Source: UBA168 sp011055275
GTDB taxonomy: Archaea; Thermoproteota; Thermoprotei_A; Marsarchaeales; UBA168
NCBI GenBank assembly: GCA_046635845.1
Contig: JAQQXN010000001.1
Length of the DNA: 64,000 bases
Direction: 5' to 3' (one strand)
Shown: positions 9,735-20,722 of the stretch, one piece after another
Position numbering within the stretch: the stretch's first letter is position 1
How the letters are laid out: each line of letters begins with the position of its first letter
Translations under genes and position numbers: made by a program
The notes under the pieces: model-generated
Databases searched by the model: none
Seen by the model: only the letters and a program-made list of their open reading frames with translations
Told to the model about the DNA's origin: nothing

Positions 9735-9944
9735 ATGGATGAAGAAACAAGAAAGGTTTTGGTAGACGTAAGGGACGATCTCGAAAAGATAAGGGAAGCG
9801 GTCGCAAGGGGGCAAAGCATGACCTACTTTGACGAGAGCGAGCTACTCAACATAGCGTTTGAGATAACCAATCTCGTAAATCACGCAACATCTAAACTTA
9901 GTTCGGTGATAGATCAAAAGCGAAACCGAATTTTTAGCAGATGA
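9735..9944 (+). CDS. Small helical protein, paralogue of the 61.1-kb gene
   Basis: This 69-residue protein is charged and predicted to be almost wholly alpha-helical, with one likely coiled-coil hairpin broken near residues 30-36. No known domain was recognised. It aligns along most of its length with the 71-residue product at 61092-61307. Shared features are a DLEKIR/ELEEIR helix, a DESEL/EDDL turn and an EITNLVN/RITESIN second helix. Each copy lies next to an Eis-like acetyltransferase paralogue (10827 here, 61574 there), so the pair looks like a conserved functional module. A leaderless start at 9735 is strongly supported by the TATA box. A role as partner or substrate of the acetyltransferase is speculation. 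Confidence 0.7.
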   Translation: MDEETRKVLVDVRDDLEKIREAVARGQSMTYFDESELLNIAFEITNLVNHATSKLSSVIDQKRNRIFSR

Positions 9945-10795
9945 GTTAATTTTTTGGCTAATGGAGATTAGGCGGAGATTAGGGCTAGAGCTCGTGAAGG
10001 ATGGATTGCGTGGTCTGCCTCTAGGAATTTTTAGTTAGGTAAAAAGGCAGCAAAAACCATGCCGTATCCGTGAGGCAGAGGATTTCGTCGGATTTGCGCA
10101 ACTTATCGTGACCACATTCAAGTATCAACGTGCTGCAGCGACGTGCTCGGCTATGGAAAGAGCGGCAAGTTCCTTCAAAGAGCGAGCCTAGGAAGAATAT
10201 GGCGCCTGAGCTGAAATAGGATGAATGACGCTTACCTCTTTTACGGTATTCAAAAAGCAAACCCGCGCCGACCGTACCCGAGACACGCCAACGCGATCAA
10301 CACCTTAACTTCTGGGGAAACGCTGAAAAATCCCTTCGAATAAAAGGAGAACCGCTAAAATGGCGCCTGCGGCCATTGTCCTACAAAAATGGCGGCAGGC
10401 AAGAGGCGCTAACAAAAAGTCGGAAAGCCACGTTGCATATAGATCGGCTGGCCTTGAGAAGTACCTGAAAATCGACAACAATTGAAAGAGCTCTTTCAAA
10501 AGGTCTGAGAAGGGAAAACCTCGGAGGCAAAGCTTGATGGAGATGCGGCTTTGGTCGGGTAATCAAGAAATGAGGAGCTTTATCTACGGAATGCAGGTTA
10601 GATGGGCAGGGGAAGCGCACGCGTTCGATGTAACAGCTACGGCGCCTCTCTTTTTACTCCGCGCAGAAAGCGGGTTTGCCCGTAAAATCGATAAGGCTCA
10701 TCATGAAAGGCTAGTTTAAGTAGCAAATGGTATGCATCTTCAGTGAACGTGCCTCTTGTGGTAACGAACTTGCGTGATGCTCGAGAAAGCTAAGC
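9945..10795. other. Long intergenic region, nothing recognised
   Basis: About 850 bases separate the small helical protein from the acetyltransferase. Short overlapping frames on both strands lack family resemblance and promoter support. A TATA-like ATAAACTTTT at 10796-10805 serves the next gene. Confidence 0.4.
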
Positions 10796-10826
10796 ATAAA
10801 CTTTTGTCCTAGAGCATAAGTCTTGC

Positions 10827-12080
10827 ATGATAATCCGCAGGTACAAAAACGGAGACGAAGAATCAATAACTGATGTGATTAATAGGTCGTTTGGAACTTT
10901 CAATGAGTGGGGCCTTACTCCTGAAAAATGGGTAGATTACGAACTGATCGATCCGGGTTTCAGCAGGGATAAGGCCTTCGTTGCGGAAGAGGATGGCAAG
11001 GTAATAGGTCATGTTCAATTGATGAAGAGGGAGTTAAATCTCGGAACCTTCGTGTTGGTATCGGGCGTCGCTAACGTTTGCACCGATCCCAACTTTCGGC
11101 TACATGGGGTTGCAACTCAAGTACTCAAAGAGGCCCTTTTGGATGCCAGGAGCTGGTCTGCGTTATCTGGACTTGACACAACTTATGCGTCTGGCGCTCA
11201 TAGAATATACAGAAAGCTGGGCTTTTCCCCCTTTCACTTTTTCAGGCGCTACAGCGGCGAGAAATGGGACGTTGAAAGGGCGATCCGCCGTCTGCAGAGA
11301 ATTGCAGGTCCTCTTGAAGAGGAAGTTAGACCCTTTGAGTTTCAGGACAAGACGGCTATTGAGAACATATACTCCCTTAACTCAACCAGGATAAAAGGCT
11401 CCGTTAGGAGAGATCACTCATATTGGGAAGGCAAGCTTTTCTCCAGAAACTCATGGCAAACGTTTTTCTACAAGGGCTTTAAAGCCGATGACCTGCTTGT
11501 GCTCCCAAATCGGGCTTATGCGTACGTTGATTGGGATGCAGCTGCCAGGCGGTTGACGGTCAGGGAAGCTCTTTCCCTGCCAGGCGATTACGAGGGTTTA
11601 GCGGCTGTGTACTTAAAGGCGTTCTCCTCAAGGCCTGATTTAAATGAGATAATAGTGGTAGCGCCCGAGGGTGATCCTACCCTTGATGCCTTACTAGCGG
11701 ATCTTTATAAGTTCAGGGTTACTAGTTCCTTTATGTTTTCTGTGCTTGACATGAGATCGCTGCTCTCTCAGCTGAAAGGTTTTGGCCATTCCTCGCGGAA
11801 AAACGTAAGGATTCAGGTCTACAACGATTTGGGCTTTCTGGAGCCAGCGGTAGTTGACTTGGGAGATTTAGCGCTGGCTCCAGATGGCGCGCAGTTTGAC
11901 GCCACCCTCTACCTTCATCAGACGACTTTTCTCAGGTTGCTGGCCGGCCTGGAAAATCCGATCAGTGCCCTGGAGCAGGACAGGATAACCATATCAGGAA
12001 ACTCTGAGGGCATCCCAAAAGCGCTAAAAGAACGTTTCAGCGTAAGCCCATTTGTGCTATGGCCTTCCGATAAGTGGTGA
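10827..12080 (+). CDS. Eis-like GNAT N-acetyltransferase
   Basis: This 417-residue protein has an N-terminal GNAT domain. The acetyl-CoA binding segment is around residues 78-100 (VANVCTDPNFRLHGVATQVL), followed by HRIYRKLGFSP. A second degenerate GNAT-like region and a C-terminal sterol-carrier-like region (about 315-410) complete it. This three-part layout and length match the Eis (enhanced intracellular survival) acetyltransferase family, which in bacteria acetylates lysines or aminoglycosides; the archaeal substrate is unknown. The protein is close to the product at 61574-62815, roughly half or more of the residues being identical in the N-terminal third by eye. A TATA-like box at 10796-10805 supports a leaderless start. 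Confidence 0.85.
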   Translation: MIIRRYKNGDEESITDVINRSFGTFNEWGLTPEKWVDYELIDPGFSRDKAFVAEEDGKVIGHVQLMKRELNLGTFVLVSGVANVCTDPNFRLHGVATQVLKEALLDARSWSALSGLDTTYASGAHRIYRKLGFSPFHFFRRYSGEKWDVERAIRRLQRIAGPLEEEVRPFEFQDKTAIENIYSLNSTRIKGSVRRDHSYWEGKLFSRNSWQTFFYKGFKADDLLVLPNRAYAYVDWDAAARRLTVREALSLPGDYEGLAAVYLKAFSSRPDLNEIIVVAPEGDPTLDALLADLYKFRVTSSFMFSVLDMRSLLSQLKGFGHSSRKNVRIQVYNDLGFLEPAVVDLGDLALAPDGAQFDATLYLHQTTFLRLLAGLENPISALEQDRITISGNSEGIPKALKERFSVSPFVLWPSDKW

Positions 12081-12505
12081 TCAGCCCCGTACCTGGCGGT
12101 CTCACGAGGGATAAGCGCATGAGTCCGCCTTTGGAACTGACGTAATAGACAGTTGACGTAACAGACAGTCAAGAGTAAACCCTTAGCGCGTGCTTTTGAA
12201 GTCAAGATCAGCTTCGCGCGTGTACCTCCAATGACTTCATATACCGAAACGTAACCTAGTCAACGAATTTTAGAGCTCGTTTGAGGCCGGTATTTAACGT
12301 TTCTTTGGCCTGTAAAAAAGCCAATAAGCGCGCAAATCTCTGGCGACCATCCACGGTTTGATATGGGCATTAGCTGCCAAGCCAGACAAGCATTCTGAGA
12401 TGGATGCATTCGCTAAGCCTTGCTTCCTGTAGCGTTTTCAAGCCTTACCCAATAGGTCCAGGCCATGCCTGCGCAATGCATAAACGCTTTCGTCCTTTAA
12501 TCGAC
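12081..12505. other. Intergenic region with GH38 promoter
   Basis: No gene was recognised. A TATA-like CATAAACGCTTT (about 12478-12489) is centred about 24 bases upstream of the ATG at 12506 and indicates the start of the mannosidase; the longer open frame back to 12404 begins upstream of this box. Confidence 0.5.
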
Positions 12506-15148
12506 ATGGTTTTCAGAAAAGCTTTCGTTGTACCGCACACTCACTGGGACAGGGAATGGTATCTTCCTTTTGAGGGCTATAGGCAGTGGTTGGTCTCCGT
12601 TATGGACGTCACTCTCGATATGCTGATTTCTGGAGAGCTCGAACGGTTCACGTTAGATGGCCAATCGGTTCCCTTGGAGGATTACCTTGAGGTTCGCCCC
12701 GAGCGGAGATCCGATGTAGATCGGCTGATAAGGGATCATAAGCTCGTAGTTGGCCCTTGGTACACCCAGCCCGACGAGTGAATTCCCTCCGGTGAGTCCT
12801 TAATCAGAAATCTCCTGTACGGAATGAAAGTAGCACAAATTCACGGAGGAAATATGAGAGTTGGTTACCTGCCTGACTCCTTTGGGCATGTGGCCACGCT
12901 CCCCACCATATTGTCTCAGTTTGGGCTGTGCGTTTTTGTTTTTTATCGCGGGTTGGCAGACGAGGATTTAGGAGATGAGTTCTACTGGGAGTCGCCATCT
13001 GGCGATAGAGTGGTGGCGGTCTTCATGAGGAAAGGATATTGTTCGGCGAACGCGCTGGGGCTGAACGATCCATACTCACCGCTGTACCTATCATCTGCTT
13101 CAGGGCTGGCCTTTAGGCTGAAGGGACAGGTGCCAAGCGAACCCGACGTGGAATCGGGAGTGAGTAAGCTTAGGCAGGTAGTCGATGAAGCGCAAAAGCA
13201 CTCTGCGCTCGAAGTCTATCTTATACCAAACGGCTGTGACCACATGGCCCCACAAAAGCTAAAGCACATACTTGAGAGCGCCAGAGAAGCGATGCCTGAC
13301 GTTGAGCTTAAGGTTGGGGATCTGGATGAGTACGCGACCGAGTTAATCTCTAGGCTCGGGTCCGTTGCTCTGAAGACCTATAGAGGAGAGCTAAGGGCAG
13401 CGAGGTTCACCATGGTGGATTACGGCGTGCTGACGACGCGGGCTGACATAAAGCTCATGAATTTTGCTGCGGAAAAAGCCCTAACGGGATACGCTGAGCC
13501 GCTTTCGGCTGTCATGAAGGCCTTGGGCGGCAGGCCTCGTTCCTTGGAGCATGCCTGGAAGCTTTTGTTACAGTCACAGGCTCATGATAGTATCTGCAGC
13601 ACTGGCGTCGATGAGGTTAACGAGCAGGTAGCTGAAAGGTTGACGGCAGCATTCGAGGCGGCCATGGGAGCTTCTCTGGCAAACATGGAATATCTGTCCA
13701 ATATCTTGAGGTTAAGCGATACCAAGAACGAGGGTCCCACGTATTTTATTTTTAACCCAGCAAACAAATCTAGGAGCGATCTCGTAGAAATCATCGATAT
13801 CGGGAAGGGAGAAAGCGGCGGTGCAGCTTTCGCGGAGGAGGACGTAGCGTCGGGATCAACGGGAAAAATAATCAAGAGAGGATTTGTTGCAACCGTTCCA
13901 GCGGTAGGCTACAGCTTTGTTACCGCACATCCAGAAGTCGCGGCGTCTGACGAAGCAGCCTCAAGTGGGGCGCGGGGAGACAGTTCGGAAGGTGTCCCCA
14001 ACATCGAGAATGAGCACTTTACGGTATCGATGGCTGCGGATGGCACGCTAAAAGTAGTCGATAAGAATAGCAACAAGAGGCTGGAAGGGCTGGCCTTATT
14101 GCTAGACGGTGGAGACTCGGGAGACGAATACGCGTATAACCCGCCAAATGGGGATGTTATAGTTAAGAGCGCAGGTTCCCTTAAGCAAGCAAGCGCGCGG
14201 AGATTTCCGGGTTGGCAAGAGCTTCGTGCCTCCTTGGTTATGAGAGTTCCTGCATCGTTGGAAGGCGACAAAAGATCGGCAGAACTTGTGGATTTGCCCG
14301 TTGAAGTCGTGGTAAGGGTCATTTCGGGAGTTAGAAGGATCGACATGGAAATCACCGTCAATAACACCGCCAAAGATCATAGGATGCAGTTAGCCTTTAT
14401 CTATCCGAGCCTTGAAAAGGTTCTTACATCGACCGCATTTGGAGTGGTTACCCATAAGTATGGCGAGCTACCAAGTGGGAAGGAATGGGCAGAGCTCCCC
14501 GCAAAGTCATACGCGTTCAAGGGTTGGTGTGCAGGTGAAGCAGGAAAAGAAGGTCTGATGGTCGTTGCACCGGGCGTTTATGAGTGCTGGGCTGGCGAAG
14601 TGGACAGCGAGAAAGCGCTGATGATAACGCTTTACAGGTCGATAGGATGGCTGTCACGTTCTGATCTCTCAGTAAGAAAAGGAGATGCTGGGCCTCACAT
14701 AGAGACACCAGCGTCGCAGGTATTAAAAAAGATGAGGTTCCGGGTCTCCATAATACCCTATATGGGCGAACCACCTTATCAAGAAGCCGAGGCTTTCACG
14801 GCTCCCCTCTTGGCGATTCCTGCTGGAGGGAAAGTGTTGCCTTCATCTTCTGGTTCTTTTGTGAGTTTGCCGCAAGAGGCGGTGTTAACGTCGCTTAAGC
14901 CATCTGAGGACGGGAGGGGAATAGTGATCAGGGTTTACAACCCTACCGAGCGGCCTATCGAGAGACCCATGAGTTTCGCCTTTCCCGTGGAGCGCGTTTT
15001 GCTCTCCCTTATGGATGAGCGCGACGGCGAAGAAGTGCCAGTAAAACACGTCAACGAAGATATTCCTGGCTATCTCATACGGCTGCCTCCAGGATCTGTC
15101 GAAACATTTAAAGTTCTTCTGGCAAACGCTTCCGACAGACCCGGGTAA
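12506..15148 (+). pseudogene. GH38 alpha-mannosidase with one in-frame TGA
   Basis: Family GH38 enzymes release alpha-mannose from glycans using a zinc site. Reading 12506-15148 as one frame gives 881 codons with a single stop, TGA at 12779-12781 (codon 92). The frame on both sides is uninterrupted and matches the family: HTHWDREW at residues 11-18 (zinc ligands), GPWYTQPDE just before the stop, SGESLIRNLLYG just after it, YLPDSFGH (nucleophile Asp about 124) and QAHDSICSTG (His about 360). The C-terminal beta domains are complete. In relatives the stop position is usually an aromatic residue, so a TGG-to-TGA change is plausible. It is either a recent nonsense mutation, a sequence error or a read-through site. 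The stop of this gene is only 4 bases from the end of the convergent GH2 gene. Confidence 0.85.
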
Positions 15149-15152
15149 AAGG

Positions 15153-17293
15153 TTAACTTGCAAGCGAGGTGACTGCCAGTGAAACGGTATGATATCGTGC
15201 ATCATTAGGTCTTATAAAGCTCAGCCACGCGTTATATTGCTCTAGGTCAAAGGGGGGCATCCCAGCCACGTAATGGTTGGTAAACCGATTGCCGCCGATC
15301 TCCCAAGAGATCAGCAACAGCCTCTTTTCTGAGGATTTGGCGGGGATGGAGGCCAGCACCTTTCTTGACATCGGCTGAACTTCAAACTCGCCGTTAGCCA
15401 GCGCGTTTCCGTCGGCGTCCTCGACCTCATAGGAGCCAGACACGAGGTTCCGCGTGTCATTTATGGCAACAACGTCCATTTTCCACGCCATCGGCTCTGC
15501 AATGGCGATGGTAAATGGTCTCTGAGCCCTCTTAACGTAATTGTAGGCCAGCTTCTTTCTGAAGTTATAGTCAACTACAGAGTCAGATATTTGCGGCCAC
15601 GGGTCAATGACGTTCCACCAGATTATACCCCAAATCTGATCGGAAAGCCTTGCTCTTTCTACGAAGAACTTTAGGGCTTCGGCTTGAGTTATTTGACTGG
15701 CCTTTATGAAATCATCCAAGTCCTCGGGGACTTTACCAAAGTATTCTCTCTCTTGGTTGATCATCAGCTCTATCCTGCTGTAATCCCTTCTTCTTCCTAA
15801 CCAATGCTCTACCGAGTGCAGGCGCCAGTAGTAATCGTCTGCGGGCCAAAGCGCAGATGCGGGCAAAAAGGATTCAAGCGTTTCCCTATCAGGGCAGCCG
15901 TGATAGCCGATCTCGCTAATGAAGGAAGCCTTGTTTTGAGTGTAGAATGGACCCTTAAAGTAGTCTCTTGGACCCCATAGATGTTGTTCAGGCAAGGAAT
16001 CAATGGGCAAGTTATCGGAAATGTACGGAGATGAAGGAATGTAAGGCCTATTCGGGTCAAGCCTTTTAAGTAGCGCTGGAACGACTTGCCTCGTCAACGA
16101 GTTATCTGACGGCGATAGGTTTTCCTCGCGATAGGCGATATTGCACTCATTATCACCAGCCCAAAGGATAAGGCTAGGATGGTTTCTCAGTCTTTTAACC
16201 ACATGTGTGACCTCTTCTTCCAGCGCTTTTCTGAAGTCTTCAGTCTGCGGATAACGGGCGCATGCCATGGCGAAGTCTTGCCAGACCGCTATACCGTGCT
16301 CATCGCAGAAATCAAAGAACTCATCATCATCGTAAACACCTCCTCCCCAGCACCTTATAATGTTACACCCCAGGTCATTATACAGGGCTAACACCTCTTG
16401 AAGCCTTTGAGAGTCTCTAGAATGGAACGCGTCCAGGGAGTCCAGTTAGATCCTCTTAGTCTCAAAGGTATGCCGTTTATTACGAATCTGAACAGGCCTT
16501 TTTTAGCATTCCTTTCTAGGTGTACGGTGCGAACGCCTATCCTATCCTCTCTTACATCGATAATTTTTCCCGCTTGGACGAGCTCGCACTTGGCATTGTA
16601 GAGGTTTGGCTCGCCGTAACCCTTTGGCCACCATAAAAGGGGGGAGGTTAACTTGAGGTTCAGGTGACCCGCGACGAACTCCACCGCGAACTCGGCACTC
16701 TGGCAGAGCTTCTTATCGTCACGCGATAGCGGGCAAAGCGAGAACCTAAGGGTCAAGCGCTCTTTTGATAACAAGGAAGGGCTAAGTTTGAAGAATACGT
16801 CTATTGTGGCCTCCGACCCGCTCGCTTGTTTTGTGCTGTAATGCAGTTCCTCAATTCCAGGCTTGGCTGACACAAGCTCAACGCCCTTTGTTATGCCAAC
16901 GGAAAGGATTCTGGGAGCAATATCCCATCCAAATGAATGTTGAGGCATGCGCAACCATAAAGCCTCTTCCCCTCCCTCCCAGGAGAGGGTGAGCGTGTCA
17001 TAACCCTTATTTGCCGCGTAGTCCAGTGGCGACGTGAGCTTGACGACCAGCAGGTTGTGGCTCTTAACGCGGTTGGTGACGTCGTATGCGTGCTCGATAA
17101 AAGAGTTTTCGCATGAGCCCAATAGCTCCCCGTTAAGCCATACTTCGCCTACGCCAATTATGCCGCGAAATATGAGCTGTATTTTTTCCTTAAGAGGAGC
17201 GTTTAGGTCAAACTCCTTAACGTACAACCATTGGTAGAACTCGTAGGTCCCTTGGTCAATACGACCTTCGCTCAAATTGCGCAGCAGATGCAT
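15153..17293 (-). pseudogene. GH2 beta-mannosidase-like gene, frameshifted and 5' truncated
   Basis: Two minus-strand frames form one family GH2 glycosidase. The first (17293-16388) holds the sugar-binding and Ig-like domains and reaches RGSNWTPW. The second (16394-15153) holds the catalytic barrel, with the acid/base glutamate in LWAGDNECN and the nucleophile in FISEIGYHG. Shifting frame at CCCTGG near 16433-16438 restores WTPLDAFHSRDSQRLQEVLALYNDLG, so one C appears to be missing from a C-run. The 5' end is also abnormal: the usual N-terminal 40-50 residues of the family are not seen, and the reading frame runs into a truncated binding-protein gene on the other strand at about 17231-17293. 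Beta-mannosidase is the best guess; other GH2 activities are possible. Confidence 0.8.
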
Positions 17294-19579
17294 TACGTCA
17301 ATTACTCTTTCTTAGGTTCAGCGATACTTGATCAGCCCATGCTTGTTTACAAGTGGATAAACTTCACGCTGATACCTGGTATACACTTTAGCGATGGGGA
17401 CCCTCTTAGTGCTCAAGATGTTATCCTTGAAATGGATCTTAACGAAGCCCCAGGGGCTGCCAATATGCCTCCTGGAACTGACGTTTACACCATGCAGAGC
17501 AACTGGACCGGTGACGTTAACATAAACTGGGCTACCGATAACGGCTTCTGGTGGTACGCTCCAAATAACTACACGGTTAGCATTGTTGACGCTACATCGC
17601 TATCTGACATCAGGCTAATGTGGAGTAACGCTCCGATGCCTTGGAACATATTCCATTCATTCAAGAACGAGGCAGCGCTCAAGGCCTTTTACTCGAAGGA
17701 TCCGATAGGATTGGGTCCATGGGTCCTGCAGTCTTGGACCTCGGATTCTGAGACCTTTACCTTCAACCCGTATTGGGTCAATGCTATACCTGAAGTAAAG
17801 GGTTACATAGCTGGTGAGTACGCCTATGGCCCGATTCGCATAGAAAAAATCACGCCCTCGGTGAAGACGCTGGTCATCGAAGTTTACCAGAGCACATCTT
17901 CAGCTGAGCTTGCCTTGAAATCTGGCGAAATCCAGGCAGCGCAGATAAACATTCCGGATATAAACACGGTATGGAGTCCTTCAATTAACCCCAACGAGCA
18001 CGTGTGGTGGTATAACACGACAAACACGGTATACTTGGGGCTTAATGAGGAGCTGTATCCGTTCAATCTTTCTGGGTTTAGGCAGGCTATAGCATACGCC
18101 ATAAACAGGACTTACATAGCAGACGTGGGCGAAGTGGGATATGGCGTGCCAGCCCCGCCAGTAGGACTCTCATGAACTATGTATTATAAATATCTGACCC
18201 CCCAGACCAGGGCCAAGCTGAATCCGTACAATACAAACATAACCAAGGCGAAAGAAATCCTCAAGGGCTTGGGTTTCACGTGGAACTCAAAGGGGCAACT
18301 GGTGACTCCGAACGGGAGCATAGCCTCTTACACGTTGCTTGTGCCATCTACAATGTCCGACTGGGAGACCGATGGCCTTATAATTGCCAACGAACTGCAA
18401 CCGCTGGGCATAACCATAAACGTAGAACCTCTGACCCCGACATTATTGAGCGAAGACGAGTCGACCGCGTACTATCAGATGATGATAATCGAGGGAGGAG
18501 GCTTCACCCCGTGGAGCGCATGGCAGTACGTAATGAATCCGGAGTTCATAATAGGCTACGGTACTCCTCAAGGTCTCTCTAGTGTGATCTATCCACTGCC
18601 TAATAACACGAAGCCGAACACACCGCTTCATTATTCCGTATCAGGTGACTTCGTGAGATTCTGGAATGTAACCATGGCTAACATGTTTAACAGGGACAAC
18701 GCTCCGATTGAGCCATCCCAAAGGCTCGCCGACTTTAATACGATGGCCTTGATTATAAACCAGCAAGAGCCACTCATACCTTTGTTTGACCCGATTTTCG
18801 CCTTCGAGTACAGCACCGCGCAGTGGGACGGTTGGCATCAAGTTCAAAGCGTGTATTCGATGACCCCGGGAGACAGTGACTTCTACGGCTTCGTGGCCCT
18901 GTTCCTTAAGCCCGTGGTACCAACTTATTCCGTGTCCATAAGTACTGCACCAAGTGGAGGTTCAGTGGTTATTAACGGCACATCCTACACTAGCGGGGAA
19001 ACTGCCTCGCTTGCAGCTGGCACGTACACCATTTCAGCTCAGCCACCAAGCGGGTATGAGTTCAGCGGCTACGCGTCTACTGGTTCGGTGTCGGTCACCT
19101 CGCCGAGCTCTAGCACTAGAACCATGACTGTGAGTGGTTCAGGCTCATTGAGCGTGGCGTGGAAGTCCTTAACGGTAACAGCCTACGCCTCTAGCATAAC
19201 ATCTCCATCTTTAAGCGCAACCAGCGTCTCCGTAGGGACGCCGGTTACAATTAGCGCTACTGCAAAGTTTGCCAACGGCAGCGCTGCGCCCAATCAGATC
19301 ATCGACTTCTATGCCAACGGTCAGCTAGTGGGTAGCATGAGCACCAATAGTCAAGGCGTAGCCTCCGTGACATACACACCATCTTCATCTGGTACTTACA
19401 CCATAACGGCCTCGCTAGCCTCGAACCCGTCTGTTAAGAGCACCAGTTCAGCAAGCCTTTCGGCCAGTGCTCCCTCGAACAGTGGTCTGATTGCCGCAGT
19501 TGCAGTGGTGATTGTGGTCATCATAATAGTGGCCGTGATCGCCATATACCTATCGCGGAAGGGTAAGCAGACGAAATGA
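17231..19579 (+). pseudogene. Solute-binding protein, 5' truncated and with one in-frame TGA
   Basis: This is a second family-5 solute-binding protein. The signal peptide and the first roughly 80 residues of the family are missing; the sequence begins within the domain shortly before LIPGIHFSDGDPLSAQDV. One TGA at 18173-18175 interrupts the frame between PAPPVGLS and TMYYKYLTPQ, but the same frame continues cleanly to the TAA-like end at 19579. The C-terminal part has a PEGA-like segment (APSGGSVVINGTSY), one Ig-like repeat like those of the protein at 3736, a membrane helix and a KGKQTK tail. No promoter is seen, and the first 63 bases overlap the truncated GH2 gene head to head. Truncation plus nonsense codon argue for a dead gene. 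Confidence 0.82.
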
Positions 19580-19608
19580 CGATAAGCAGGTCAAAAACAC
19601 TTGAATGA

Positions 19609-19615
19609 TTTTTTT
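19609..19615 (+). terminator. T-run terminator
   Basis: Seven T residues about 30 bases after the end of the truncated binding-protein gene, similar to those at 3241 and 6375. Confidence 0.4.
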
Positions 19616-19709
19616 AGAAGCGCTTGAGTAGGCGCAGAAAGAAGGATGTCCCTGAGCTTCTTTGACGCAACGACAAACGTAAGTCGACGTGGGCAACTAT
19701 TCGCTCGCT

Positions 19710-20534
19710 TTAGATAAGCGATGACTTAATAACGGAGTCGATGTAGCTTTTGCTTGCCCGAGCGCTTTCCATTGCGCTCTCCCCATTCTGGGGCCTATCC
19801 TGCTCATATGATATCCATCCATCATAATTGTGGTCCTTGAGTAACTTGACGATTTGCACGAGGGGAAGGTCACCTTTTCCCAGGTCTCTGAGCCTTTCGT
19901 CCCATTTCTCGTTTCTCGGCACGAATTCCCCAGGCCTAACTGCGTCTTTAAGGTGCACGTGAGCGACCCTTTTCACGTATCTTTGCACGAAGGGAAGCGG
20001 GTCTATTCCTGAAAAGGACAAGTGTGCTATGTCGGGACAAAAGCCGATAAGCCGATCATCAGTATTCTGCATGGCGTAATTTATCTCGTCAGGGCCTTCT
20101 ATGATCGTACCGTAGTGATTATGCAAAGACGCTTTGATTTTATATGCGGACATTATTTGTGCGACCTGGGTCATGGTATCTACGGCTTGGATCAAGTAAT
20201 TCTCCTTGTTCTCTTCATATCCGTCAAAACGAGAGGGAGGGCCGAGTATCAAGTTCGTGCATCCAGCTTCCGACATGTACCTTGCCCTCTTTTGTGCCTC
20301 CTCAATTAACGAAGCCTTTTGCGACTTCAGGTGCCAAGGAGCTCCCCAGTAGGTTGCAGCCCAGCGCAAACCCTTTGCCGACAGCACCTGATCTAAGGCC
20401 TGAGGGTCTGGGAAGTAGGCAATAGCTTCATCATATCCAAATTCAGCGCCATCAAATCCGAGATTTGCGGCGACCCCAAGAAAGTCGTTTAATTTCAGTG
20501 AGCCAAAAATTATCTTGCAAATTGAGAAATTCAT
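19710..20534 (-). CDS. Sugar phosphate isomerase/epimerase (AP-endonuclease-2-type TIM barrel)
   Basis: This protein of about 274 residues has the Xylose-isomerase-like TIM-barrel fold of the IolE/hexulose-epimerase group. Metal-binding positions are recognisable: KASLHNHYG, FCPDIAHLSFSG, VAHVHLKD and the terminal YDGWISYEQD. The ATG at 20534 is chosen because a TATA-like CTTTTAAGC lies 23 bases upstream; the longer frame to 20570 begins upstream of that box. It is intact, unlike several neighbours, and lies beside a ROK kinase. An inosose dehydratase, keto-sugar epimerase or isomerase role is possible; the substrate cannot be read from the sequence. Confidence 0.85.
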   Translation of the reverse strand: MNFSICKIIFGSLKLNDFLGVAANLGFDGAEFGYDEAIAYFPDPQALDQVLSAKGLRWAATYWGAPWHLKSQKASLIEEAQKRARYMSEAGCTNLILGPPSRFDGYEENKENYLIQAVDTMTQVAQIMSAYKIKASLHNHYGTIIEGPDEINYAMQNTDDRLIGFCPDIAHLSFSGIDPLPFVQRYVKRVAHVHLKDAVRPGEFVPRNEKWDERLRDLGKGDLPLVQIVKLLKDHNYDGWISYEQDRPQNGESAMESARASKSYIDSVIKSSLI

Positions 20535-20722
20535 AGAAGCGTTTTGGGCGCGCTTAAAAGGGTGCCGCAAAAATAGCAGAAAGGGCGCGGCATCGACGTC
20601 GTGGTCGCGGCCATGCGCGCGGTCGATTTTTTCTCTTTTTGTGTGGCCAGTAGGAAGGTTGAGAAAGGCCTAACGTATTACGGGGTCAGAACAGGTTTAA
20701 GCTATCTTTAGCGCTCACCGAA

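Noticed and set aside
12779..18175. Genome-wide reassignment of TGA to tryptophan
   Set aside because: Several clearly complete genes end with TGA (for example at 2282 and 12080), Trp is otherwise encoded by TGG, and a third gene has TAA instead.
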